From the NCBI GenBank assembly GCA_026713545.1, contig JAPOOG010000079.1:1-64000 (forward strand): a stretch of DNA of 64,000 bases. The letters run 5' to 3'. Each line of letters starts with the position of its first letter. The stretch's first letter is position 1. Below are positions 51,121-60,728 of the stretch, piece by piece. Source of the DNA: Bryobacterales bacterium. GTDB taxonomy: Bacteria > Acidobacteriota > Terriglobia > Bryobacterales > UBA6623. The position numbers and the translations under genes were made by a program. Below the pieces are notes generated by a model, which was given only the letters and a program-made list of their open reading frames with translations, had not been told where the DNA came from and searched no databases.

Positions 51121-52134
51121 CTACACGTCCTTCCATTGGAAGATCACACCCAGCATTTCTTTTTCGCGCCGGTAAGCCATCTCATAGGCCTCGACCATGT
51201 CCGTGCAAGGAAACCGGTGCGTGATCAATCGCTTCGGCTCAAGCCGGCCTTCCTGCATCAGCGACAGCACATGCTCGCACGAGCGCTCGTCGTCGAACCG
51301 TTCTTCCCGTGAAGGATACAGATAACCGTCTGTCTCGCAAACCGCGATCAGCGAGATCCCCTTGATGTAGAAATACTCCATTGCCAGCGGATTGAAGTTC
51401 AGCGGTTTTTCGCCGCGCCCTGAAAGCGCCACGATCGACACCCGCCCGTTGTGCCGCACTGTCTCCACCGCTGTACGGTAGGCCGACCACGGATTCGCAG
51501 TCAAAATGACTAGGTCCACACCAGTCCCATTCGTAAACTCGTCAAGCTTGTTGTGCAAGTCCGGATCTCCCGAAAGGAACGCCGCGTGCGCCCCCATCCG
51601 CTTCGCCATCTCCAGCCGAACCGGGCTGTTCCCTAGTCCGATCACCCTTGCCCCGAAAAGAGGCCCCAGCGCAACCGCGCCTAAACCCAACACGCCAAGT
51701 CCCACAACCGCCACGTTCTCTCCCGGCGTAAAGTGCGCTTTGCGATAACACTTGGAGCTAAGCGCATAAAGATGCGAATAAACCGCGTCCTCCGGGTGTA
51801 CCTCCTCTGGCACCTTCACAATGCACTCCGACTCGTTGGCGACATACTCCGACTGATGGTGGTACCGGGACACGACACGGTCGCCCACCGCAAACCGCGT
51901 CACCGCCGAACCCACTCCGCGTACAATCCCCAAATTGCTATCGCCAACCCAGCGGGGAAAGTCCGGCGCGCCCGGCACCTGCTCGGCGCCTTCGTAGTTC
52001 CCGCGGTCGGTGCCGATTTTGAGCGCCGTGATCTCCGTCTCGACCCAAATCTGATCCGGAGACAGGTTTTCCGTATCCAAGACATGTTCTTCAATCCGCA
52101 AGTTACGCGGCCCATGCAAGATCGCGATCTTCAT
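51121..52134 (-). CDS. Medium-chain dehydrogenase/reductase (MDR) family protein
   Basis: 337 residues. GroES-like N-terminal domain and Rossmann domain (NVAVVGLGVLGLGAVALGPLFGARVIGLG). The usual structural-zinc Cys-x-x-Cys cluster and the catalytic Cys of alcohol dehydrogenases are not seen; the corresponding N-terminal region reads ITALKIGTDRGNYEG, similar to threonine/sorbitol-type or bacteriochlorophyllide-type MDRs without zinc. It probably oxidises a polyol or sugar with NAD(P). Operon partner of the HpcH/HpaI aldolase (7-base gap). Confidence 0.85.
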   Translation of the reverse strand: MKIAILHGPRNLRIEEHVLDTENLSPDQIWVETEITALKIGTDRGNYEGAEQVPGAPDFPRWVGDSNLGIVRGVGSAVTRFAVGDRVVSRYHHQSEYVANESECIVKVPEEVHPEDAVYSHLYALSSKCYRKAHFTPGENVAVVGLGVLGLGAVALGPLFGARVIGLGNSPVRLEMAKRMGAHAAFLSGDPDLHNKLDEFTNGTGVDLVILTANPWSAYRTAVETVRHNGRVSIVALSGRGEKPLNFNPLAMEYFYIKGISLIAVCETDGYLYPSREERFDDERSCEHVLSLMQEGRLEPKRLITHRFPCTDMVEAYEMAYRREKEMLGVIFQWKDV

Positions 52135-53183
52135 AACTAGTTTTTTTCTTCGCTGCCAAGGTTCACATTCGAGTCAAGTTGACGCGACGATCAGTTGTCC
52201 TGCTTGTCGGTCTGAGGACTTCCTCGCTAGTTATGAGTGTCACACAAAACAGAGAGAACCATAGCGTGGATGCCGGCAGTTGTGGCTCGCAGGCTTCTCC
52301 TCGACCCACTAAACCCACCCCACCTCTCTGACACTTCTTCTTTGCAGCCCGCGGCAAAAGCCTCTCTGCATTCAAGCGGCGGTGCATCCCGGCTGAATTG
52401 CGTTGCTCCTCGGTCGAACAGGTCCCATATGCTCCCTGGCCGCGCCTCGTCCGCCGGGCGCATCGCCGTTCCCGGCGCCAAGCGGAATTTCACGACAGAC
52501 TGATCATGAAGGCGATGCCCAAGTTGCCGCAGCACGCGGGGGCACTTGATTGGCAGTAATTTTTTTACCGGGAAATCGTGGGTAGGGAGCCAAGGCGGTG
52601 ATTCGGGGAAAGCCGTTTTCGAAAAAGCCGGAATTCATGGCTCGTGTCGAAAAGGCCGTGTTTCGTGATTCGTGTTTCGCCTGCCGGTCCCTGCCTCTCG
52701 GGCAGGCAGCCGGCAGACAGGCGATTCGTAAAAATCCATGGGCCGCGGCTGCTCTACCCGGAAACGCCGGAGGGCCGCTGAACCTTCCTTTCGTTCGCGC
52801 CACGGATCAGGCATCACGAGACATGCGACACGGCTCATCTTTCCTGATGCTTAGCCGGCCGAGCCGAAAAAAAAGACTGAAGCCCTTCAGTACCAAAAAC
52901 CCCGTGTTGCGTGCCTCCTGTTTCGTGACCCGAAAACCTGACAGCCCGTAGCAAGAGCCCCGCTCCCGGTGCTACGCGGGATTTCATCACGGACCGTCAG
53001 GTCAATCCTGTCATGTGCTTTCACAGACTTGTCGACCTGCCCATAAAGGCTGAGCGTCCCCGGAGACAGACGTCACATTCGGGGCAATCTGACCTCGATT
53101 GCTATACTGAGCCCTCGAACACGGCGGGCGAATATACAACATCCGCTTCCTGCCTGGACCCCTCGTTTCTCCTCCGACTCTTG
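52135..53183. other. 1-kb gene-free region between divergent genes, with a hairpin element
   Basis: No convincing gene on either strand; open frames of up to 118 codons show no family features. A nested hairpin element is at 52657-52728 (listed separately). Positions 52780-52960 contain several near-repeats of CGTGTTTCGTG-type words (52657, 52671 and a looser GTTTCGTGACC near 52919). The sequence may be a degraded mobile element or a repeat island. Confidence 0.45.
52657..52728. repeat. Nested hairpin element flanked by short direct repeats
   Basis: CGTGTTTCG occurs twice (52657-52665, 52671-52679). Then CTGCCGG (52681) pairs with CCGGCAG, and inside it CCTGCC pairs with GGCAGG around loop TCTCG; further out CGCC-TG pairs with CAGGCG. 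GATTCGT stands on both sides of the structure (52667 and about 52723). This is the shape of a REP- or MITE-like palindromic element. Only one copy was noticed in the window. Confidence 0.5.
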
Positions 53184-54623
53184 ATGACACGCGTTCGCTT
53201 TGCGCCATCCCCAACGGGGTTCTTGCACATTGGCGGGGCTCGCACTTACATCTTCAACTGGCTCTTCGCTCGTCAGCACGCCGGGAAGGTGGTCCTCCGC
53301 ATCGACGACACCGATCGCGAGCGCAGCACTGACGAAGCTCTCCAATCCATCATCGACGGCCTGCGCTGGCTCGAACTGCCCTGGGACGAGCAATACTATC
53401 AGTCTGAGCGCCGCACGAAGCACATCGAGGCCGCCGAAGCTCTTCTCGCCAAAGGCCTCGCCTATCGCGACTTCACCCAGCAAAGCGCTTTGCCCGAAGC
53501 CAAGGATGCCGCCGGCGCATGGCTCACCAACCCCGCCATGCGGGAATTGACACGGGATGAAAGCGACCGCCGAGCCAGCGCCGGCGAGTCGTTCGTCATC
53601 CGTTTCCGCGTGGCCCACGAGACCGACCGCACCGTCACTTTCCACGATCACGTGTTCGGAGAACAGTCTCGCAACATCGCCGACATCGAGGACTTCGCCC
53701 TGCTCCGGAGCAATGGCTCGCCGACCTATCACCTCGCCTCCACGGTCGACGACTCAGACCTCAGAATTACGCACATCATCCGCGGCCAGGACCACCTCAC
53801 CAACACCTTCAAGCACACTCTGTTGTTCGAGGCGCTGGGCGGGGATCCGCCCGAGTTCGCCCATCTCCCGCTGCTGCTCAGCCCTGACGGCTCGAAACTC
53901 TCCAAGCGCAGGCATGGCGAAATCGTCAGCGTCACGAACTACCGCGATCACGGCTTTCTGCCTCAAGGCATCATCAACTACCTGTGCCTGCTTGGCTGGT
54001 CGCCGAAAGGCAATCAGGAACTGCTCACCCGCAACGAGTTGATCGAGCTGTTCAAATTGGAAAGCGTCAACCGCACCAACGCCGTCGTTACGTTTGGCGA
54101 AGACTCCGAGCAGAGCTGGGCCGACCCCAAAGCGCTCTGGATCAACGGCCAACAGTTGCGCAGCCTGCCCGTGAGAGATTTGCTTCCCTATGTTGAAATC
54201 GAACTCCGCGAGGCCGGCTGGTGGCGTCCCCAATACGAAGCCGGCCGGAAAGCCTCGCTCGAATCCACGGTCGATCTCATCCGTTCACGCTTCAATACCC
54301 TCAAGGACTTCACGGACCGTGGCGCGGCTTATTTCGACGACACGTTCCCGACCGACATCAAGGCCGAAAAGAACCTCAACAAAGAGGGTGTCCGTGAATC
54401 CCTTCGCGCACTCGCCGATCGTCTCGCAACCTTGAACGACTTCACCAGCGAGTCCGTCGAGACCACCCTTCGCAGTTTGGCGGAAGAGCGGGGCATGAAA
54501 GCCGGACTGATGATCAACGGTGCTCGCGCGGCGCTGAGCGGGCAGTCCGTCGGCCCTAGCGCATTCGCAATTTTCACTACCCTCGGACGCGACTGCGTCA
54601 TCGATCGGTTGCGGAAGGTTTGA
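53184..54623 (+). CDS. gltX: Glutamyl-tRNA synthetase
   Basis: 479 residues from the ATG at 53184; the open frame back to 53013 lacks family features. Charges tRNA-Glu. Class I signatures: RFAPSPTGFLHIGGARTYIFNWLFAR (HIGH as HIGG), VLRIDDTDRERS, and LSPDGSKLSKRRHGE (KMSKS as KLSKR). Full length. The end overlaps by one base the carbamoyltransferase gene. Confidence 0.98.
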   Translation: MTRVRFAPSPTGFLHIGGARTYIFNWLFARQHAGKVVLRIDDTDRERSTDEALQSIIDGLRWLELPWDEQYYQSERRTKHIEAAEALLAKGLAYRDFTQQSALPEAKDAAGAWLTNPAMRELTRDESDRRASAGESFVIRFRVAHETDRTVTFHDHVFGEQSRNIADIEDFALLRSNGSPTYHLASTVDDSDLRITHIIRGQDHLTNTFKHTLLFEALGGDPPEFAHLPLLLSPDGSKLSKRRHGEIVSVTNYRDHGFLPQGIINYLCLLGWSPKGNQELLTRNELIELFKLESVNRTNAVVTFGEDSEQSWADPKALWINGQQLRSLPVRDLLPYVEIELREAGWWRPQYEAGRKASLESTVDLIRSRFNTLKDFTDRGAAYFDDTFPTDIKAEKNLNKEGVRESLRALADRLATLNDFTSESVETTLRSLAEERGMKAGLMINGARAALSGQSVGPSAFAIFTTLGRDCVIDRLRKV

Positions 54624-56200
54624 TGCTGATACTCGGAATCGGTGGCTGGCTGCATGACGGCACGGCCGCTCTGCTCAAGGACGGCCGACTTGTTGCCGCC
54701 ATGGAGGAGGACAAACTACGCCGCCAAGCTCACCCAGGCGGGCTCCCCGAAAGAGCCGTCGACGCTTGCCTCCACGTCGTTTCGGCGTCGCGAAATGATG
54801 TCGATTGCGTCGCCATCGCGCGGCCCATGGGAGGCGGTTCCGATTCCTCCCAGCACCTTCGCCTCAAGACACAGTTTCCCCGAAGCCGACTGGTCATCGT
54901 TGACCACCATATCGCGCACGCCGCCAGCGCCTTCTACCCTTCGCCCTTCGAAAAAGCGCGCGTCGTCACGCTCGACCGAGTCGGAGACATGCGTTGCGGT
55001 GCTCTATGGGAGGCCGCAGGAACACGCTTGGAGGCGGTCGAGGAACTCTATGCACCGGACTCTCCCGCCGGTTTTTACAGCCGCATCACGGAATTGCTTG
55101 GCTATCGTATCGGCGCCGATGAGCACAAAGTCCAGTGGATGGGCGCCGCCGGCGAGCCGCGTTTCCGGGACATGTTCCTGGAAATCCTCGGTGCCAGGCG
55201 TACCTCACGGCCCGTCTTGGACCAGGGCTTCTTCGATACTTCACGCCCCACCGCAGGCGGATTCAGTGATCGCTTCTATGCGAGGCTCGGGCTTGAATAC
55301 GGAGCGAAACTCTACGAGCAGGAACGCCGCGACATCGCGGCCAGCGTCCAGAGTGCTGTCGAAGACATCGTCGTTCGCTTCGCTGGCGAGGGCGAGAACC
55401 TCTGTCTGGCCGGCGGCCTCATGCTCAACGCGCCACTCGTTTCAGTTCTCGAAACGTCCGGCCGCTACAAGAACGTCTGGGTCCAACCGGCCGCCGGAAA
55501 CGCCGGCACCAGCCTCGGCTGCGCTTTCTATGCCTGGCATCAAACCTGCCGAAACACTGAGCGCCATCCGCTCGACAATCTCTTCCTGGGCCCCTGCTAT
55601 GACCGGGAAGAGATCAAACAAGTCCTCGAAAACTGTAAGCTCCGCTTCAGCTACCTCACCACCGACGAGGCCGTCGTCGACACTGCCGTGCGCCGCCTCA
55701 ACGACAACCAGATCGTTGCTTGGTTCCAAGGCCGCATGGAGTTTGGCTCGCGCGCCCTCGGCAATCGCAGCATCTTCGCCTCACCGCTCAATCCCTATTC
55801 CACCGAGAATCTCAACGTCTACATCAAGCGCCGTGAACTCTTCCGCAAGTTTGCTGCGTCGGTCCCAGAGGAACTGGCGTCCGACTACTTCGATTGCACC
55901 GAAAGCGCGCGATTCCTCGCCTCTGTCAGCCGCGTCAAGCAGAAACATCGCAAGACGTTCGAGGCTGCTCTGCTCGGTGGCGACCGCATCCGCGTTCATA
56001 CTGTCCGCCGGGCCGAAAACCCACTCTGTTGGGAACTCCTGCAAGCCGCTGGCCGAGTCAGCGGATTGCCTGTGCTCTACAACACATCTTTCAACCTCTT
56101 CGGAGAACGCCTTGTCAACGATCCCCGAGCCGCTGTCCGCAGCTTTTACTCCTCCGGCATAGACACCATGATCGCCGGCAACTTCCTGCTGGAGAAATAG
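54623..56200 (+). CDS. Carbamoyltransferase (NodU/CmcH family)
   Basis: 525 residues. The ATG at 54623 overlaps the gltX stop (TGATG). The family transfers carbamoyl groups to hydroxyls of sugars or natural products (nodulation factors, cephamycin, aminoglycosides). Motifs: ILGIGGWLHDGTAALLKDGRLVAAMEEDKLRR at the start, VIVDHHIAHAASAFYPSPF (metal His), AGGLMLNAPLVSVLETSG (ATPase-like domain), IVAWFQGRMEFGSRALGNRSIFASP and a C-terminal domain with LPVLYNTSFNLFGERLVNDPRAAV. Full length. What it carbamoylates is unknown; there is no biosynthetic cluster in view. Confidence 0.93.
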   Translation: MLILGIGGWLHDGTAALLKDGRLVAAMEEDKLRRQAHPGGLPERAVDACLHVVSASRNDVDCVAIARPMGGGSDSSQHLRLKTQFPRSRLVIVDHHIAHAASAFYPSPFEKARVVTLDRVGDMRCGALWEAAGTRLEAVEELYAPDSPAGFYSRITELLGYRIGADEHKVQWMGAAGEPRFRDMFLEILGARRTSRPVLDQGFFDTSRPTAGGFSDRFYARLGLEYGAKLYEQERRDIAASVQSAVEDIVVRFAGEGENLCLAGGLMLNAPLVSVLETSGRYKNVWVQPAAGNAGTSLGCAFYAWHQTCRNTERHPLDNLFLGPCYDREEIKQVLENCKLRFSYLTTDEAVVDTAVRRLNDNQIVAWFQGRMEFGSRALGNRSIFASPLNPYSTENLNVYIKRRELFRKFAASVPEELASDYFDCTESARFLASVSRVKQKHRKTFEAALLGGDRIRVHTVRRAENPLCWELLQAAGRVSGLPVLYNTSFNLFGERLVNDPRAAVRSFYSSGIDTMIAGNFLLEK

Positions 56201-56435
56201 GAGCGGAGCCCTCCTCTCTTCTTCCCTCCTGATCTTGCTGCTCCGCCAAGGTTCTCGACCGGATCTGCCAGCTTCGCCCAAACTACGCGTCCGCGTATAA
56301 ACATCGCGTTCGCTTAGATGCCGACAGAATCGTTGGGTAGTTCGGGAGAGCAAAGCAGGTTCCGCCTTTTTCGTTCTATCCTATTGCCACAAGCTAAACC
56401 GGGTAAGTCGGCACCTCGCCCGGCTCCGAACCGCC

Positions 56436-58658
56436 ATGCGCCAAACACTTGTCACCCTCGTTCTTTTCCTTCTTCCACTGAGCTCCGGGAGCGCCGTCCT
56501 CAACTGCGACATGAGCGCCTATCAGGAGCAGCAAGGGCTTCAGGCAAAACTCGACAACGATACGCTTACTGTCCTCTGGACAGGCGAGCGCGGCTCCAGC
56601 CTCCGGCTCGACTTCGGGATTGATGGCACACACCCTGTCATTCGTCAGATGGCTGTTCGCGGTCCCGATTGGTCGTGGAAGCCCGTCGCTACCGGCCTCA
56701 AGCCGGATTTTCTTGTTACCAGCGGTGTTCGCCGTATCTCACACCAGCAACTGAACCCTATCCGGGACCTGGGGCAGGCAATCACTCCCGCTGTGATCGA
56801 GAAAGAAAAGTGGAAAGTCTTTTGGGATGCGCCTCTCCGTGTTCCGGGGCTCGAAGGCGTCAACACCGGCCTGCCCCGACGTGATGATGAAATTCGCCGC
56901 TCCCCTGCCACGTACAACGCTACGAGTTGCAAGGTAAAAACGGACGGCGCGCGCATCGAGGTTTCATTTCCCGGCCTTTCGATGGGCATCTTCTCGGGCC
57001 GCCTGCAGTACACCGTCTACCGAGGCACGAATCTCATCCGTCAAGAAGTTGTCGCAAAAACAGACGAGCCATCCGTTGCCTACAAATACCGCGCCGGGCT
57101 GAAGGGCTTTTCAACGGAAGGCAGCCGCGTCCGTTGGCGGGATACGTCGCGCGCTTGGCAGAAGTACGAGTTTGGCGGCGCGGTCAACGAAGGTCCAGTG
57201 GCTTTGCGGGCGCGCAATCGCCTCGGTCTCATCGAAACCCCCAACGGCGCCCTTGCATTCTTCCCTCCGTCGCACAAGTTTTTCTGGGCGCGCGAGATCG
57301 AGTTGAACCTCGGCTACGTCTGGTACCGCATGGACAACGAGGGTTCGTTCTCGGCCGGTGTTCGCCATGCCGACTACGAAGAGATGTTCCGGCCCTATGG
57401 CGTCTCGGATGAGCTATGGGAAAAGCGGTTGAACCAGTCCAGGCGCTTCGCGCTCGGGAACTTCGCCATGTACAACGCCCCCCCGGGCACCTGGCAGCGC
57501 ATGGCAGCCTATTTCTATCTGAGCCCTGCCGCCGGGGAGGAGACGCAGCGAGCTGTGCTGGCTTTTACCCACAACGACCAATTCAAGCCCCTCAAGGGAT
57601 ATCAAGTGGCGGTCAGCCACTTCCACACGCATTTTGCCGAGCAGTTATTAGACGCGGGAACCCTTGATTTTCGTCCGCCGTGGTTGCCCGCGTTCCGCGC
57701 TCTCGGCATCAACATCGCGATGATGAGCGATTTCCACGGAGATGGCTCGCCGGACGACTCCGGCGACATTCGCTACAACGATCTCGAAAATTACTTCAAG
57801 GCCTGTGCCCGCCACTCCGACCGCGACTTTCTGCTCATGCCCGGTGAAGAGCCGAACGCGCATATCGGTGGACACTACACGGCTGTCTTCCCCAAGCCCG
57901 TGTATTGGACGAAAGTTCGGCTAGCCGGTCAGCCGTTCGTCGAGGACCATCCGAAGTTCGGCAAGGTATATCGCACCGGTTCAGCGAAGGATATGCTGGA
58001 ACTCCTCGAGCTCGAGCAGGGACTCATCTGGCAAGCTCATCCGCGCACGAAAGGTTCGACGCCCTATCCCGACGCCATCCGTCAGACGGCGCACTTCAAC
58101 AGCGACCGCTACCTCGGCGGCGCCTACCAGTCACTGCCTGTCGACCTCTCCGAGAAGCGTATCTGCGAAGCCCGCTGCATCGGCGTCCTCGATGATATGA
58201 ATAACTGGGCCGGCCCGAAATATCTCGTATCCGAGGGTGACACCTACATGAAGTTTCCCGAAGACGAGATCTATGGCGAGCTGCTCGTCAACTACATCAA
58301 GGTCGACCCGCTGCCGCGTTTCAATGAGGACTGGAGCCCGATCACGCGCGCCATGCGCGCCGGTGACTTCTTCGTCACGAGCGGAGAGGTCCTCATTAGT
58401 GAATACGCAGTGGAAGGGTCCGGCGACGACAGAACCATTTCGGCCCAAGTTGAATGGACGTTCCCTCTCGATTTCGTGGAAGTCGTTTGGGGTGACGGTA
58501 AGACGATCAACCGCCAGATCATCTCGACTACCGATCTGGCTCCGCACTCCAGCATGCGCTTCCAGATACCGATTTGCACCAAAGGGAAGAAGTGGGTGCG
58601 ATTCGCCGCGTTCGATTCGGCAGGAAACGGCGCTCTCGCTCAGCCGGTCCATTTCTGA
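56436..58658 (+). CDS. Secreted PHP-like metal-dependent phosphoesterase-like protein
   Basis: 740 residues. Signal peptide (LVTLVLFLLPLSSGSA). The first half is a beta-rich domain of unassigned type. From about residue 390 it carries metal-type motifs: VSHFHTHF (393), IAMMSDFHGDG (430), LMPGEEPNAHIGGHYTAVF (468), and IWQAHPRTKGS (534), followed by a beta C-terminus (WTFPLDFVEVVWGDG). Order and spacing resemble PHP phosphoesterases but the classical HxH start is weak. Related in idea to the exported PHP protein at 18659 but not obviously a copy. Confidence 0.68.
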   Translation: MRQTLVTLVLFLLPLSSGSAVLNCDMSAYQEQQGLQAKLDNDTLTVLWTGERGSSLRLDFGIDGTHPVIRQMAVRGPDWSWKPVATGLKPDFLVTSGVRRISHQQLNPIRDLGQAITPAVIEKEKWKVFWDAPLRVPGLEGVNTGLPRRDDEIRRSPATYNATSCKVKTDGARIEVSFPGLSMGIFSGRLQYTVYRGTNLIRQEVVAKTDEPSVAYKYRAGLKGFSTEGSRVRWRDTSRAWQKYEFGGAVNEGPVALRARNRLGLIETPNGALAFFPPSHKFFWAREIELNLGYVWYRMDNEGSFSAGVRHADYEEMFRPYGVSDELWEKRLNQSRRFALGNFAMYNAPPGTWQRMAAYFYLSPAAGEETQRAVLAFTHNDQFKPLKGYQVAVSHFHTHFAEQLLDAGTLDFRPPWLPAFRALGINIAMMSDFHGDGSPDDSGDIRYNDLENYFKACARHSDRDFLLMPGEEPNAHIGGHYTAVFPKPVYWTKVRLAGQPFVEDHPKFGKVYRTGSAKDMLELLELEQGLIWQAHPRTKGSTPYPDAIRQTAHFNSDRYLGGAYQSLPVDLSEKRICEARCIGVLDDMNNWAGPKYLVSEGDTYMKFPEDEIYGELLVNYIKVDPLPRFNEDWSPITRAMRAGDFFVTSGEVLISEYAVEGSGDDRTISAQVEWTFPLDFVEVVWGDGKTINRQIISTTDLAPHSSMRFQIPICTKGKKWVRFAAFDSAGNGALAQPVHF

Positions 58659-58760
58659 AAGACAGCTCTGTAGCCGGCACGGAGTAGAACTCACGAAACA
58701 GCGCCCAGGCCGCTGTCCGCGAAGGCTCGTCCGGTACCCCGAAAGACCTGATGCTGCTGT

Positions 58761-59537
58761 TTAGAGGATGGGAACGTCGAAGATATCGGAGGAGCTTTGC
58801 TTGAGAACCTTGACGAGAGATTTGATGCGGCTGATTGGGATTTGACCTGTCGTCCCGGTAACGCTGAGGGCTCCGGAGAACTCGTGAAGCCGGTTGAAGA
58901 CCGGAACGGCCACGCAGCGAACTTCCAACTCCTCTTCCTGATCATCCAGCGCGTATCGCTGCCGGCGAATCTTCATGGTTTCCCGCTCCAGGGCTTGCGA
59001 CGAACTGATCGTCTTACGCGTGTGCCGAATAAAGACCTTCTTGGATAGGAAATCTTGCAGCAGATCGTCCCCGCTGTGGGCAAGAATTACCTTTCCGACG
59101 CCGCTGCAATGAAGATCCATTCTGCGACCGATCCTTGTGTCGAACTGGATCAAACTGGGCGGCTCGACCTTTTGAATGCATACTGCCTGACCTTTGTCGA
59201 GCACAGCGAGGTGGCTCGTCAGGTCGGTACTATCCACGAGTTTCTGCATCACCGGCCGCGCGACCTCGGCCATCGAGAACGACTTCATCATCCTTTGGCC
59301 GAGTCCGTAGGCCTTCAAGCCGAGCGAGTAGCGGCGCGCCGACGGCGCCTTGTGCACATAGTCAAGCTCTTCGAGAGTGAGAATGATGACATGAGTGCTG
59401 CTCTTTGGGATGCCCAGCTTGCGGCTGATCTCGGAAATGTTCAAGCCGCGCCGGGAACTGTCCAGTGTCTCCATGATCCGGAGAGCACGAGCAACCATGG
59501 TGGCGTGTGGCTTGTCAGACTTTACGGTGTCCGTCAT
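58761..59537 (-). CDS. IclR-family transcriptional regulator
   Basis: 258 residues. N-terminal winged helix (ARALRIMETLDSSRRGLNISEISRKLGIPKSSTHVIILTLEELDYV, about 17-60) and C-terminal effector-binding GAF-like domain (LAVLDKGQAVCIQKVEPPSLIQFDTRIGRRMDLHCSGVGKVILA). IclR proteins sense a metabolite and control nearby or distant catabolic genes. A promoter and a long inverted repeat lie over and in front of its start, so autoregulation is likely. Its target genes are not evident; neighbours are a PHP-like protein and an isochorismatase-type hydrolase. Confidence 0.95.
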   Translation of the reverse strand: MTDTVKSDKPHATMVARALRIMETLDSSRRGLNISEISRKLGIPKSSTHVIILTLEELDYVHKAPSARRYSLGLKAYGLGQRMMKSFSMAEVARPVMQKLVDSTDLTSHLAVLDKGQAVCIQKVEPPSLIQFDTRIGRRMDLHCSGVGKVILAHSGDDLLQDFLSKKVFIRHTRKTISSSQALERETMKIRRQRYALDDQEEELEVRCVAVPVFNRLHEFSGALSVTGTTGQIPISRIKSLVKVLKQSSSDIFDVPIL

Positions 59538-59577
59538 TCTGAACGCTATTACTAAATCACGGACACATGTTTGTCAA
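59527..59577 (-). promoter_or_regulatory. iclR-type gene promoter and inverted-repeat operator candidate
   Basis: On the minus strand a TTGACA (59577-59572) and TAGTAA (59554-59549) are 17 bases apart, a sigma70-like promoter. GTGTCCGT (59527-59534, inside the first codons) and ACGGACAC (59559-59566) are perfect 8-base inverted arms that enclose the -10. The layout suits an autoregulatory operator. Arms and promoter are seen; the role is inferred. Confidence 0.45.
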
Positions 59578-59684
59578 CAGGTCGGGGTGTCCCCGAATAG
59601 AACCGAGGCCATCCACCTGCTTGCGCCGTCAACCTTGCGAGACCGTCGAAGCGACGCCTATTGCCCGTCCGACTTTCCTGCGGC

Positions 59685-60245
59685 CTACTTGAGGTGATGC
59701 AGCATCTGTTTGAACTCAGGACGGCGGCTGTCGCCTAGCAACTCGTAAATCGCCATCTCGGTGGAGGAGACCACCGCGCCCGCGTCGCGCATGCGTTGGA
59801 TGCCGATCTGCCGGTTCTCTGCTGTACGCGAGCCAACGGCGTCTGCCACAACGTGTACGTCGTAGCCTTTGGCAAGTGCCCCAAGAGCAGTCTGGTTGAC
59901 ACAAATGTGTGCTTCGATGCCGCAAAGAACGACTGCTCCTCCGTTCGGCAAAGCAGCGTTCAGTTGTCGGTCGAAGATATCGTCTCCAAGGCACCCGAAG
60001 CAGATCTTGTCAATGGGTTCTGTCTTAAAAAGCTGGGCGATCTCCGATACCGTATCGCCAAGCCCCTTCCGGTATTGCGTCGTAACCAAGGTCTTCAGAG
60101 TAAGGATCTTCGCCAAGTGGAGAAGCTTTTTCGTGTTGGCGAGCACACCGTTGATCCCGCTGATGGCAGGCGTCAGCTTCTCCTGCAAGTCGACGACAAC
60201 CAAGACCGTGTTCTCGGGATGGATGAGTCCATTCGTGAACGCCAT
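59685..60245 (-). CDS. Isochorismatase-fold cysteine hydrolase
   Basis: 186 residues. The Asp-Lys-Cys triad of the family is at Asp19 (VLVVVDLQEK), Lys80 (EPIDKICFG) and Cys115 (CGIEAHICVNQTA); a non-proline cis-peptide region is also expected near ALPNGGAVVLCGIEAH. It resembles YcaC-like or nicotinamidase-like hydrolases; no pathway is implied by the neighbours. Lies 148 bp upstream of the iclR-type gene on the same strand. Confidence 0.88.
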   Translation of the reverse strand: MAFTNGLIHPENTVLVVVDLQEKLTPAISGINGVLANTKKLLHLAKILTLKTLVTTQYRKGLGDTVSEIAQLFKTEPIDKICFGCLGDDIFDRQLNAALPNGGAVVLCGIEAHICVNQTALGALAKGYDVHVVADAVGSRTAENRQIGIQRMRDAGAVVSSTEMAIYELLGDSRRPEFKQMLHHLK

Positions 60246-60728
60246 GGCCCGATTGTATCTGATGAGGGGAGCGATGCAGCCCCGGCGTAGAGCATCGGAG
60301 AGAGCCTCCTTCTGACCCGGGAATCAAAACGCGAAGTCCAGCTCGATCAACTTCTTCTCGGGGAGCAGGTATGCCAACCTCCGCCAGATCGAGGTCTTTA
60401 CTGATTCCTGTCAGGGCATCTACAAGCGCTACTTTTTCTTGACGCTGCTTCCTGCACTGTGTTCCTCCTATTGCTGTAGTCCCATCTTTGATCCACTTCC
60501 AGCACCGTGTGCAGGACCAAGTCTCCCGCTTCAACTGCCGGAGCTGGGGCATGATCCAGGGGCACAGCTTGCCGACAGCCAAAGCTCTCTGCGTGCCCTT
60601 CACAGCAGTTTCACGGTCTGAGGGGTGGCCCAGTCGTCACGGGTATCTCGCGACCCTACTCCTGAAACGCTTGAGTCATCCCGCCTGTAGAGTAGAATGA
60701 ACGCGTAACCGCTTTCCGGAGGGTCGAG
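60246..60728. other. Intergenic, possible small minus-strand remnant
   Basis: 483 bp. A minus-strand frame from 60603 has a cysteine pair (SCTRCWKWIKDG) and a hydrophobic, charged stretch (KVALVDALTGISKDLDLAEVGI), which could be a small real protein or a remnant, but the frame runs into the hydrolase in antisense and no family was recognised. Confidence 0.3.

Noticed and set aside
54642-56162. 506-codon plus-strand frame overlapping the carbamoyltransferase
   Set aside because: Serine/arginine-rich composition typical of a shifted frame; all carbamoyltransferase motifs lie in the frame from 54623.
54623-56200. Biosynthetic gene cluster around the carbamoyltransferase
   Set aside because: Only gltX, an exported PHP-like protein and regulators are nearby; there is no tailoring or scaffold gene.
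60025-60603. 192-codon minus-strand frame overlapping the isochorismatase-type gene
   Set aside because: Part of it is a shifted frame of the hydrolase; the remainder is listed only as a possible remnant.
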